DNA of 5,901 nucleotides from Actinomycetes bacterium (GTDB taxonomy: Bacteria > Actinomycetota > Actinomycetes > Actinomycetales > Cellulomonadaceae). The position numbers and the translations under genes were made by a program. Location: the NCBI GenBank assembly GCA_023462275.1, contig JAEWYD010000206.1, positions 1 to 5,901 on the forward strand, in the 5' to 3' direction. Below, in pieces: positions 1-5,831 of this stretch; the first letter of the stretch is position 1, and each line of letters opens with the position of its first letter. The notes under the pieces were generated by a model, which was given only the letters and a program-made list of their open reading frames with translations, was not told the DNA's origin and ran no database searches.

Positions 1-35
1 GGCCCCCCCCGCCGCGCCCGCCCCACCCCCAACGT

Positions 36-41
36 GAGGAG
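36..41 (+). promoter_or_regulatory. ribosome-binding site of tal
   Basis: A purine-rich GAGGAG lies five bases before the GTG codon at 47. It is the only good Shine-Dalgarno near the 5' end and decides the GTG start of the transaldolase gene. The 30 bases before it are almost pure C/G and show no recognisable promoter, which fits tal being an internal gene of an operon that begins upstream of the window. Confidence 0.75.
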
Positions 42-46
42 AGCCA

Positions 47-1174
47 GTGAGCACCACCGTCAGCTCCGTCCCGCCGGCCCCGATCATCGCTCTCCGTGAA
101 GCAGGGGTCGCCATCTGGCTCGACGACCTCTCCCGCGAGCTGCTCGCCGACGGCGGCCTCGCGCGCCTGGTGGCCGAGCGCGGCGTCGTCGGCGTGACCA
201 CCAACCCGACGATCTTCGCCTCGGCCCTGGCCAAGGGCAGCGCCTACGACGCCCAGCTCGCCGAGCTCCGGGCCGCCGGAGCCGACGTCGAGGAGGCGGT
301 CTTCCGGATCACCACGGACGACGTCCGGACCGCCTGCGACGTCCTCGCCCCTGTCCACGAGGCGACCGGCGGCCTCGACGGCCGCGTGTCCATCGAGGTC
401 GACCCCCGGCTCGCGCGCGACACCGAGGGCACCCTCGCGGCGGCGCGCCGCCTCTGGGCGACGGTGGACCGCCCCAACCTGTTCATCAAGATCCCCGCGA
501 CCGTCGAGGGGCTGCCGGCGATCCAGGCCGCCGTTGCCGAGGGGATCAGCGTCAACGTCACGCTCATCTTCTCGATCGATCGCTACCGCGCCGTCATGGA
601 CGCGTACCGCGCGGGCATCGAGCAGGCCCTCGAGGCGGGCCGGGACGTGCGGGGCATCGCGTCCGTCGCCTCGTTCTTCGTGTCGCGGGTCGACTCCGCG
701 GTGGACAAGCAGCTCGACGCCCTCGGCACGCCCGAGGCGGCGGCGCTGCGCGGGTCGATCGCCATCGCCAACGCGCGGATCGCCTACGGCGAGCACCTCC
801 TCGAGCAGGCGACCCCCGCGTGGGAACGCCTGCGCGCCGCCGGCGCCCGCCCGCAGCGACCCCTGTGGGCCTCCACAGGCGTCAAGGACCCGGCCTACCC
901 GGACACCCGCTACGTCGACGAGCTGGTGGCCGACGGCGTCGTCAACACCATGCCGGGTGCGACTCTCGAGGCCGTGGCGGACCATGGGAGCGTGGCCGGG
1001 CTGATCCCGGACGCGCTCGCGGAGGCGGAGGGCCGCCTCAACCGCCTTCAGCGCGTCGGGGTCGACCTGGCGGAGGTGACCCGGACGCTGGAGGTCGAGG
1101 GCGTGGAGAAGTTCGTGACGAGCTGGACCGACCTGCTCTCGACCGTCGAGCGCGGCCTCGGCGAGGCCCGGTGA
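47..1174 (+). CDS. tal: transaldolase
   Basis: Cytoplasmic transaldolase of the non-oxidative pentose phosphate pathway. It moves a dihydroxyacetone unit from sedoheptulose-7-phosphate to glyceraldehyde-3-phosphate, giving erythrose-4-phosphate and fructose-6-phosphate. The 375-residue length matches the long actinobacterial form. Visible family motifs are WLDDLSR (24-30, with the conserved Asp), TTNPTIF (51-57), NLFIKIPAT (144-152, with the Schiff-base lysine at K148), NVTLIF (170-175), SFFVSRVD (209-216) and WASTGVKDP (274-282). The protein is a complete alpha/beta barrel with no gap or frameshift. It starts with GTG after a good ribosome-binding site. Its TGA stop overlaps the GTG of zwf, so the two are probably translationally coupled. 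No phosphoglucose isomerase gene or fusion lies between tal and zwf, unlike in some actinobacteria. Transketolase is the usual upstream neighbour and is presumed to lie outside the window. Confidence 0.97.
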   Translation: MSTTVSSVPPAPIIALREAGVAIWLDDLSRELLADGGLARLVAERGVVGVTTNPTIFASALAKGSAYDAQLAELRAAGADVEEAVFRITTDDVRTACDVLAPVHEATGGLDGRVSIEVDPRLARDTEGTLAAARRLWATVDRPNLFIKIPATVEGLPAIQAAVAEGISVNVTLIFSIDRYRAVMDAYRAGIEQALEAGRDVRGIASVASFFVSRVDSAVDKQLDALGTPEAAALRGSIAIANARIAYGEHLLEQATPAWERLRAAGARPQRPLWASTGVKDPAYPDTRYVDELVADGVVNTMPGATLEAVADHGSVAGLIPDALAEAEGRLNRLQRVGVDLAEVTRTLEVEGVEKFVTSWTDLLSTVERGLGEAR

Positions 1175-2691
1175 GCCCCAACCCCCTGCGCGACCCCCGC
1201 GACCGGCGCCTGCCGCGCATCGCCGGGCCGTGCGGCCTGGTGATCTTCGGCGTCACGGGCGACCTGGCGCGGCGCAAGCTGATGCCGGCCGTCTACGACC
1301 TCGCCAACCGGGGCCTCCTGCCGCCCGGGTTCGCGCTCACCGGCTTCGCCCGGCGCGACTGGGAGGACCAGGACTTCGCCCAGGTCGTCCACGACGCCGT
1401 CAAGGCCAACGCCCGCACGCCGTTCCGCGAGGCGACGTGGGAGCAGCTCGCGGAGGGCATCCGGTTCGTCCAGGGCGAGTTCGACGACGACGACGCGTTC
1501 GACCGGCTCAGCGCGACCGTCGCCGAGCTCGACGCCGAGCGGGGCACCGGCGGCAACCACGCGTTCTACCTCTCGGTGCCCCCCAAGGCGTTCCCGCTGG
1601 TCTGCCGCCAGCTGGCGCGCTCCGGTCTCTCCGAGGAGCGGCCCGGCGCGTGGCGACGGGTCGTCGTCGAGAAGCCGTTCGGCCACGACCTGGCCTCCGC
1701 GCGCGAGCTCAACGACGTCGTCTCCCAGGTGTTCGCGCCCGAGTCGGTCTTCCGCATCGACCACTACCTGGGCAAGGAGACCGTCCAGAACATGCTGGCG
1801 CTGCGGTTCGCCAACCAGCTGTTCGAGCCGATCTGGAACGCCAACTACGTCGACCACGTCCAGATCACCATGGCCGAGGACATCGGCATCGGGGGCCGGG
1901 CCGGGTACTACGACGGCATCGGCGCCGCACGGGACGTCATCCAGAACCACCTGCTCCAGCTGCTCGCCATCACCGCGATGGAGGAGCCCGTGTCGTTCGG
2001 CCCGGACGACCTGCGGGCGGAGAAGGAGAAGGTGCTCTCCGCGGTGCGGCTCCCCAAGGACCTCGCCGCCCACACTGCGCGCGGTCAGTACTCGGCGGGC
2101 TGGCAGGGCGGGCAGGAGGTCGTCGGCTACCTCGAGGAGCAGGGCATCGCCCCGGACTCCACGACCGAGACCTACGCCGCCATCCGCCTGGACATCGACA
2201 CCCGCCGGTGGGCGGGCGTGCCGTTCTACCTGCGGGCCGGCAAGCGGCTCGGCCGGCGCGTGACCGAGGTCGCCGTCGTCTTCAAGAAGGCGCCGCACCT
2301 GCCGTTCGAGTCCACGGCGACGACGGAGCTCGGCTCCAACGCGCTCGTCATCCGGGTGCAGCCCGACGAGGGCGTGACGATCCGGTTCGGGGAGAAGGTG
2401 CCTGGCACCGCCATGGAGGTCCGCGACGTCACGATGGACTTCGGGTACGGGCACGCGTTCACCGAGTCCTCTCCCGAGGCGTACGAGCGGCTCATCCTTG
2501 ACGTGCTGCTGGGCGACCCGCCGCTGTTCCCGCGCCACCGCGAGGTGGAGCTCTCCTGGATGATCCTCGACCCCATCACACAGTTCTGGGCGTCCGACGG
2601 GCGGCCCGAGCCGTACCGTTCGGGCACCTGGGGCCCGGCGTCCGCCGACGCGATGATGGCCCGCGACGGGCGCACCTGGCGCCGACCCTGA
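1171..2691 (+). CDS. zwf: glucose-6-phosphate 1-dehydrogenase
   Basis: Catalyses NAD(P)+-dependent oxidation of glucose-6-phosphate to 6-phosphoglucono-lactone, the entry step of the oxidative pentose phosphate pathway and a main NADPH source. The 506 residues match the family. The N-terminal Rossmann fold carries GVTGDLARRK (27-36, dinucleotide binding). EKPFGHD (167-173), the signature RIDHYLGKE (195-203, with substrate-binding D197/H198 and K202) and QNHLLQ (258-263, with H260 as the likely general base of the D-H pair) follow. YLRAGKRL (353-360) and GYGHAF (425-430) lie in the C-terminal domain. I chose the GTG at 1171, whose bases overlap the tal stop, because MSPNPLRDPR is the usual actinobacterial beginning. 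The frame stays open upstream to 820, but that stretch is Arg/Gly/Pro-rich shadow of tal. Its own SD is weak (GCGAGG, 1161-1166), suggesting coupling to tal. All catalytic residues are present. Confidence 0.98.
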   Translation: MSPNPLRDPRDRRLPRIAGPCGLVIFGVTGDLARRKLMPAVYDLANRGLLPPGFALTGFARRDWEDQDFAQVVHDAVKANARTPFREATWEQLAEGIRFVQGEFDDDDAFDRLSATVAELDAERGTGGNHAFYLSVPPKAFPLVCRQLARSGLSEERPGAWRRVVVEKPFGHDLASARELNDVVSQVFAPESVFRIDHYLGKETVQNMLALRFANQLFEPIWNANYVDHVQITMAEDIGIGGRAGYYDGIGAARDVIQNHLLQLLAITAMEEPVSFGPDDLRAEKEKVLSAVRLPKDLAAHTARGQYSAGWQGGQEVVGYLEEQGIAPDSTTETYAAIRLDIDTRRWAGVPFYLRAGKRLGRRVTEVAVVFKKAPHLPFESTATTELGSNALVIRVQPDEGVTIRFGEKVPGTAMEVRDVTMDFGYGHAFTESSPEAYERLILDVLLGDPPLFPRHREVELSWMILDPITQFWASDGRPEPYRSGTWGPASADAMMARDGRTWRRP

Positions 2692-2699
2692 GGAGGTGA
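2691..2699 (+). promoter_or_regulatory. strong ribosome-binding site of opcA overlapping zwf stop
   Basis: AGGAGGTGA is a near-perfect complement to the 3' end of 16S rRNA, with the AGGAGG core six bases before the ATG at 2703. Its first base is the last base of the zwf TGA. This is the strongest Shine-Dalgarno in the window and fixes the opcA start. It suggests that OpcA is initiated efficiently in its own right and not only by readthrough of ribosomes from zwf. Confidence 0.85.
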
Positions 2700-2702
2700 C
2701 CC

Positions 2703-3620
2703 ATGATCGTCGACCTGCCGGACACGACCACGGGTGAGGTGGCCCGAACCCTCGTCCACCTGCGCGAGGAGGGTGGCGCCGTCGCCCTCGGCCGCGTCCT
2801 CACCCTCATCATCGACGCCGAGGCGGCCGACGTGGAGGAGGCCGTCGCCATCACCAACGACGTCAGCCGCGAGCACCCGATGCGCGTGATCGTCCTCGCG
2901 CGCGACGGCCGGGAGGGCGACGCCCGCGTCGACGCCCAGATCCGCGTCGGGGGCGACGCCGGTGCCAGCGAGGTCGTCCTGCTGCACGCGACCGGCGACC
3001 TCCTGGCGCACAGCGACACCCTCGTGATGCCACTCCTCCTCCCCGACGCACCGATCGTCGCGTGGTGGCCGCGCGAGATCCCCGCCCGTCCCGCCGAGCA
3101 CCCGATCGGGCGGATGGCGCAGCGCCGGATCACCGACGCCACGGCGTGCAGCGACCCGATCGGCACGCTCCGACGCCTGCGGGACGGCTACACCGACGGC
3201 GACACCGACCTGGCGTGGACGCGCCTGACCGTCTGGCGCGGCCTGCTCGCCGCCTCGCTCGACCTCCAGCCCGAGGACGAGGTCACCCGGGCCCGCGTGA
3301 GCGGTGACGAGGAGCACCCCTCGGTGTACCTGCTCGCCGCCTGGCTCGCGCACGAGCTCGGCTGCCCGGTCGAGGTGGTCCGCCAGACGGGCGTGCAGGC
3401 GCTCACCGAGGTCGTCCTCGAGACGGCCTCGGGTCCCGTCCTCATCGACCGGCCCGACGGCCGGACCGCGACGCTGGAGCAGCCCGGACAGCCAGTGCGC
3501 CACGTCGCCATGCCGCTGCGGGAGCTGCGCGAGTGCCTGTCGGAGGACCTGCGCCGCCTCGACGCCGACGAGGTGTACGGCGAGGTGCTGGGCGCCGGCC
3601 TCGAGGCGGTGCTCTCGTGA
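2703..3620 (+). CDS. opcA: glucose-6-phosphate dehydrogenase assembly protein OpcA
   Basis: OpcA-family protein, needed for assembly or full activity of G6PDH in actinobacteria and cyanobacteria; it is not itself an enzyme of known activity. The 305 residues match actinobacterial homologues. Recognisable conserved parts are the N-terminal MIVDLPDTTT start, the GRVLTLII segment (30-37), HPMRVIVLAR (58-67), the block VMPLLLPDAPIVAWWP (108-123) and the DTDLAWTRLTVWR block (167-179). The C-terminal half looks like the usual mixed alpha/beta domain ending in the LRRLDADEVYGEVL region (283-296). No signal peptide or membrane segment is seen, so it is presumably cytoplasmic. It lies directly between zwf and pgl, its standard place, 11 bases after zwf, and its TGA overlaps the GTG of pgl. 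The ATG at 2703 is supported by the strong SD at 2691-2699. The identity is firm; the biochemical mechanism in this organism is inferred from the family. Confidence 0.95.
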   Translation: MIVDLPDTTTGEVARTLVHLREEGGAVALGRVLTLIIDAEAADVEEAVAITNDVSREHPMRVIVLARDGREGDARVDAQIRVGGDAGASEVVLLHATGDLLAHSDTLVMPLLLPDAPIVAWWPREIPARPAEHPIGRMAQRRITDATACSDPIGTLRRLRDGYTDGDTDLAWTRLTVWRGLLAASLDLQPEDEVTRARVSGDEEHPSVYLLAAWLAHELGCPVEVVRQTGVQALTEVVLETASGPVLIDRPDGRTATLEQPGQPVRHVAMPLRELRECLSEDLRRLDADEVYGEVLGAGLEAVLS

Positions 3621-4375
3621 GCGCCGTCGTCGTCCACCCGGACCCGGCGACGCTGGCCCAGGCGACGGCCGCCCGGCTCCTCCTGCGGCTCCTCGACGTC
3701 CAGTCCGTGCGACGCCCGGTGCACGTGGGCCTGACCGGCGGCACCGTGGGGATCCGGGTGCTCGGCGAGATCGCAGTGTCGCCGCTCCGCGACGCCGTCG
3801 ACTGGACCGGCGTGCACCTGTGGTGGGGCGACGAGCGCTTCCTGCCCGCGGGTGACGCGGAGCGCAACGAGACGCAGGCCCGCAACGCGCTCCTCGACGG
3901 CCTGCCCATCCCCGTGGAGAACGTGCACGTCGTGCCGCCGTCGGACGCGCCGGGGATCGGCTCGGCCGAGGACGCGGCTGCCGCCTACGCCGCCGAGCTC
4001 GGACGATTCGCCGGGGCCGGCGACGACGACGCCGACGACGCAGGCCCGGGCGTCCCGGCGTTCACGGTGCTCCTGCTCGGCGTCGGGCCCGACGGGCACG
4101 TCGCCTCCCTCTTCCCGGGCCAGGACACGCTCGCCGTGGTCGACCGCACCGCGGTCGCGGTGCACGACTCCCCCAAGCCCCCACCCGACCGGGTCAGCCT
4201 CACGTACCCCGCCATCGAGGCCGCCGACGAGGTCTGGCTCGTCGTCGCCGGCGGGGACAAGGCCGACGCCGTGGCACGCGGTCTCGCGGACGGACCTGTC
4301 ACCGAGACGCCGGCACGCGGCGCGCGCGGCCGCCGCGGGACGCTCTGGCTCGTCGACGTCGCCGCCGCCGGATGA
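3617..4375 (+). CDS. pgl: 6-phosphogluconolactonase
   Basis: Hydrolyses 6-phosphoglucono-lactone made by Zwf to 6-phosphogluconate. At 252 residues it has the usual length of the DevB/SOL family. The diagnostic motifs are present in order: LTGGT (39-43, phosphate binding), LWWGDERF (68-75), GVGPDGHVASLFPG (155-168, with the catalytic-region D159 and H161) and SPKPPPDRVSLT (185-196). A final GTLWLVDVAA (241-250) closes the fold. An acidic, low-complexity stretch GDDDADDAGPG (135-145) precedes the central motif and is probably a surface loop of variable length. The GTG start at 3617 overlaps the opcA stop (GTGA) and has GAGGCGG at 3603-3609 as a fair SD. The frame is open further upstream, but that part is a shadow of opcA. 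The stop overlaps the ATG of the next gene. No signal peptide is seen. Confidence 0.96.
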   Translation: MSAVVVHPDPATLAQATAARLLLRLLDVQSVRRPVHVGLTGGTVGIRVLGEIAVSPLRDAVDWTGVHLWWGDERFLPAGDAERNETQARNALLDGLPIPVENVHVVPPSDAPGIGSAEDAAAAYAAELGRFAGAGDDDADDAGPGVPAFTVLLLGVGPDGHVASLFPGQDTLAVVDRTAVAVHDSPKPPPDRVSLTYPAIEAADEVWLVVAGGDKADAVARGLADGPVTETPARGARGRRGTLWLVDVAAAG

Positions 4376-5058
4376 CGGCGCCCGTGCCGGCCTGGGCGGG
4401 CGGGCTGCCGGAGGCGGTCGACGACTACGTCGAGGCCCTGCTGCCCGAGGACGACATCCTGCGCGCCGCCCAGGCCGCAGCCGACGCGGCCGGGCTGCCG
4501 CCCATCCAGGTCTCGCCCCTCCAGGGCCGACTTCTGCAGCTGCTCGCGCTGACGGCCGGCGCCCGGCGTGCGCTGGAGATCGGCACGCTGGCGGGCGTGA
4601 GCGCCATCTGGATCGCGCGCGGGCTCAGCACGCCCGGCGCGCGGCTCGTCACGATCGAGGCGGACCCGGACCACGCGGCGGTGGCCGCGGCGAACCTCCG
4701 GCTGGCGGGCCTCGACGACGTCGTCGACCTGCGGGTCGGTCGCGGTGTCGACGTGCTGGCCGAGCTCGCCGACGAAGGCGTCGAGCCCTTCGACCTGGTC
4801 TTCATCGACGCCGACAAGCCTTCGAACGTCACCTACCTCGAAGGTGCCCTGCGGCTGGGCCGGCCCGGCACGGTCGTCGTGGTGGACAACGTGGTGCGCG
4901 GCGGTGCCGTCGCGGACGCGGGCAGCGCCGACGACCGCGTCCGCGGCGCCCGCGCCGTCATCGAGGCAGCCGCCCAGGACCTCGGGCTGGACGTGACGGT
5001 CGTGCAGACGGTCGGGCGCAAGGGTTACGACGGCTTCCTCGTGGCACGGCTCCGCTGA
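4372..5058 (+). CDS. SAM-dependent O-methyltransferase, caffeoyl-CoA OMT-like family
   Basis: Class I SAM-dependent methyltransferase of the metal-dependent catechol/caffeoyl-CoA O-methyltransferase-like family (Methyltransf_3). Bacterial members methylate a hydroxyl of small catechol-like or other acceptors; the substrate here is unknown. The 228 residues are typical. ALEIGTLAGVSAIWIA (67-82) is the glycine-rich SAM motif, E96 in VTIEAD is the likely ribose-binding acid, and DLVFIDADK (141-149) plus VVVDNVVRGG (169-178) carry the residues that bind divalent metal and acceptor in this family (D146, K149, D172, N173). The C-terminal GRKGYDGFLVAR is also family-like. It is soluble, with no signal peptide. 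The ATG overlaps the pgl stop as ATGA and there is no clear SD, so translation probably depends on re-initiation after pgl. It is the last gene of the operon, followed at once by a hairpin. A role linked to pentose phosphate metabolism cannot be read from the sequence. Confidence 0.92.
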   Translation: MTAPVPAWAGGLPEAVDDYVEALLPEDDILRAAQAAADAAGLPPIQVSPLQGRLLQLLALTAGARRALEIGTLAGVSAIWIARGLSTPGARLVTIEADPDHAAVAAANLRLAGLDDVVDLRVGRGVDVLAELADEGVEPFDLVFIDADKPSNVTYLEGALRLGRPGTVVVVDNVVRGGAVADAGSADDRVRGARAVIEAAAQDLGLDVTVVQTVGRKGYDGFLVARLR

Positions 5059-5097
5059 ACGAGGAAGGCCCCCGCCGTTCCCGGCGAGGGCCCTCGT
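5059..5097. terminator. probable bidirectional terminator between converging operons
   Basis: A long, GC-rich hairpin begins one base after the methyltransferase stop. I pair 5059-5063 with 5093-5097, 5067-5071 with 5088-5092, and 5073-5077 with 5082-5086, around a TTCC loop at 5078-5081. The imperfections are a three-base bulge (5064-5066) and one C/A mismatch (5072/5087), giving 15 base pairs. There is no T-run on either side, which is common in high-GC actinobacteria. Its place in the 57-base gap between two converging stop codons (5058 and 5116) supports termination from both directions. Confidence 0.8.
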
Positions 5098-5115
5098 GGC
5101 GGACGACGGAGACGC

Positions 5116-5463
5116 TCAGCCGCCGCGACGAGCGCGGAGTGCGGCGAGTGCCTCGTCCAGGATCGCGGCGCCGTCGGCGTCCGAGCGGCGCTCCTTCACG
5201 TACGCGAGGTGCGTCTTGTACGGCTCGTTGCGAACCGGCTCCGGCGGGGCGTCCTTGTCGCGACCGGCGGGGAAGCCGCAGCGCGGGCAGTCCCAGGTCT
5301 CGGGGGCCTCGACGCCGGCCTCCTCCGAGAAGCTGGGACGCGTCTCGTGGCCGTTGGCGCACCAGTAGGACACCCAGAACCGGGGGGCGGAGTCGCCGCG
5401 TTCGGCCTCACCCATCGGTCCTGCCCCGACGCGGGAACCCCTGATCGCGCTACCGCTGGCCAT
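5116..5463 (-). CDS. rbpA: RNA polymerase-binding protein RbpA
   Basis: RbpA is an essential or growth-important actinobacterial transcription factor that binds the RNA polymerase holoenzyme with the primary sigma factor, stabilises promoter opening and influences rifampicin sensitivity. At 115 residues it is of usual size. The N-terminal tail (1-26) contains AIRGSRVGAGPMGEAERG-type sequence typical of the family. The core domain has C35 and H39 (YWCANGHE) and C59 and C62 (WDCPRCG), the Cys/His set linked to zinc in the Streptomyces coelicolor protein. A basic linker with NEPYKTH (79-85) leads to the sigma-interacting helix with ERRSDAD (91-97); R92/R93 correspond to the arginines that contact sigma. 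The ATG at 5463 is preceded by GAGGAG with five bases between. It lies nine bases after secG on the same strand, so the two are probably co-transcribed. Confidence 0.95.
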   Translation of the reverse strand: MASGSAIRGSRVGAGPMGEAERGDSAPRFWVSYWCANGHETRPSFSEEAGVEAPETWDCPRCGFPAGRDKDAPPEPVRNEPYKTHLAYVKERRSDADGAAILDEALAALRARRGG

Positions 5464-5468
5464 GTGGA

Positions 5469-5474
5469 CTCCTC
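5469..5474 (-). promoter_or_regulatory. ribosome-binding site of rbpA overlapping secG stop
   Basis: On the minus strand GAGGAG lies five bases before the rbpA ATG, and its first two bases are the GA of the secG TGA. It settles the rbpA start and indicates tight coupling of the two genes. No promoter is evident in the nine-base gap between them. Confidence 0.75.
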
Positions 5475-5715
5475 AGTCGACGCGCTGGATCAGGCCCAGC
5501 AGGATGATCACGGCCGTCCACACGAGGGCGGTGCCCACCGTGAGGCGGTTGAGGTTGCGCTCGGCGACGCCGGAGCTGCCGGCGCCGCTCGTGATGCCGC
5601 CACCGAACATGTCGGAGAGGCCACCGCCGCGCCCCTTGTGGAGCAGCACGAGGAGAACCACGACGGCGCTGGTGAGCACCAGCAGGACCTGCAGGACGAT
5701 GCGCAGTGCGGTCAA
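5473..5715 (-). CDS. secG: preprotein translocase subunit SecG
   Basis: SecG is the small auxiliary subunit of the SecYEG channel in the cytoplasmic membrane and helps SecA-driven protein export. The 80-residue protein has the expected two membrane segments, about residues 4-25 and 57-76. They are joined by the hallmark loop HKGRGGGLSDMFGGG (26-40), a Gly/Ser stretch, and the conserved VAERNLNRLT (50-59). The start is TTG at 5715-5713: an in-frame TGA lies only five codons upstream, no ATG or GTG lies between, and AAGGGA (5727-5722) is placed six bases before it. Residues 4-15 (LRIVLQVLLVLT) already match the usual SecG beginning. In actinobacteria secG normally follows gap-pgk-tpiA; tpiA would be past the window edge, separated by at least 186 bases. 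secG is followed by rbpA. Confidence 0.93.
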   Translation of the reverse strand: MTALRIVLQVLLVLTSAVVVLLVLLHKGRGGGLSDMFGGGITSGAGSSGVAERNLNRLTVGTALVWTAVIILLGLIQRVD

Positions 5716-5721
5716 GGTCGT

Positions 5722-5727
5722 TCCCTT
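5722..5727 (-). promoter_or_regulatory. ribosome-binding site of secG (supports TTG start)
   Basis: AAGGGA on the minus strand stands six bases before the TTG at 5715. It is the only SD-like element in reach and supports TTG as initiator. Confidence 0.65.
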
Positions 5728-5793
5728 ACGTCAGTGGCGGCGGTCCGACTGCCGCGGCCTGTCGGTCGCGCGCTCGAGGCGCACGCCCGGTCA

Positions 5794-5799
5794 AGGATA
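5794..5799 (-). promoter_or_regulatory. candidate -10 element of a secG-rbpA promoter
   Basis: The minus strand reads TATCCT here, which fits the actinobacterial TANNNT -10 pattern and is the most AT-rich spot in the region. It would give a leader of roughly 70 bases before secG. The -35 side is poor: TTGTCG (5826-5821) resembles TTGACA but is 21 bases away, and at 17-18 bases one finds only CGTCCA or TCGTCC. Treat this as a weak candidate; secG could instead be transcribed from the upstream glycolytic genes. Confidence 0.3.
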
Positions 5800-5810
5800 G
5801 GTGACCCGGC

Positions 5811-5831
5811 GCCCGTTGGACGACAACGGGC
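5811..5831. repeat. perfect 8-bp inverted repeat, terminator or operator
   Basis: GCCCGTTG at 5811-5818 is repeated as CAACGGGC at 5824-5831 around a five-base loop (GACGA on the plus strand). A CCC/GGG pair (5805-5807 with 5833-5835) could extend the stem past a small internal loop. It sits just upstream of the candidate -10 of secG, covering the expected -35 zone. Two readings are possible: an intrinsic terminator for a minus-strand gene ending beyond the window (tpiA would be expected), or an operator. No T-run follows on either strand. Confidence 0.55.

Noticed and set aside
820..1170. N-terminal extension of the zwf reading frame to a start at 820
   Set aside because: The added residues are Arg/Gly/Pro-rich and lie within tal; homologous G6PDH proteins begin at the GTG at 1171.
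1048..2538. 496-codon open frame antisense to zwf
   Set aside because: Composition is Val/Leu/Arg/Gly/Asp-rich without any domain; it is the usual mirror frame of a high-GC gene, and zwf on the plus strand is unmistakable.
2226..3503. 425-codon antisense frame over the zwf end and opcA
   Set aside because: No recognisable motif, and it covers two well-supported genes; a composition artefact.
3188..4165. 325-codon antisense frame over opcA and pgl
   Set aside because: His/Gly/Arg-rich mirror frame with no domain, opposite two well-supported genes.
3852..5444. 530-codon plus-strand frame spanning pgl, the methyltransferase and the terminator
   Set aside because: Extremely Arg/Pro/Ser-rich low-complexity translation; it crosses a hairpin and several real genes.
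5737..5756. Short GCGGC/GCCGC stem in the secG leader, considered as a riboswitch or attenuator
   Set aside because: Only five base pairs with a nine-base loop; such stems are expected by chance in this base composition, and no known riboswitch pattern is visible.
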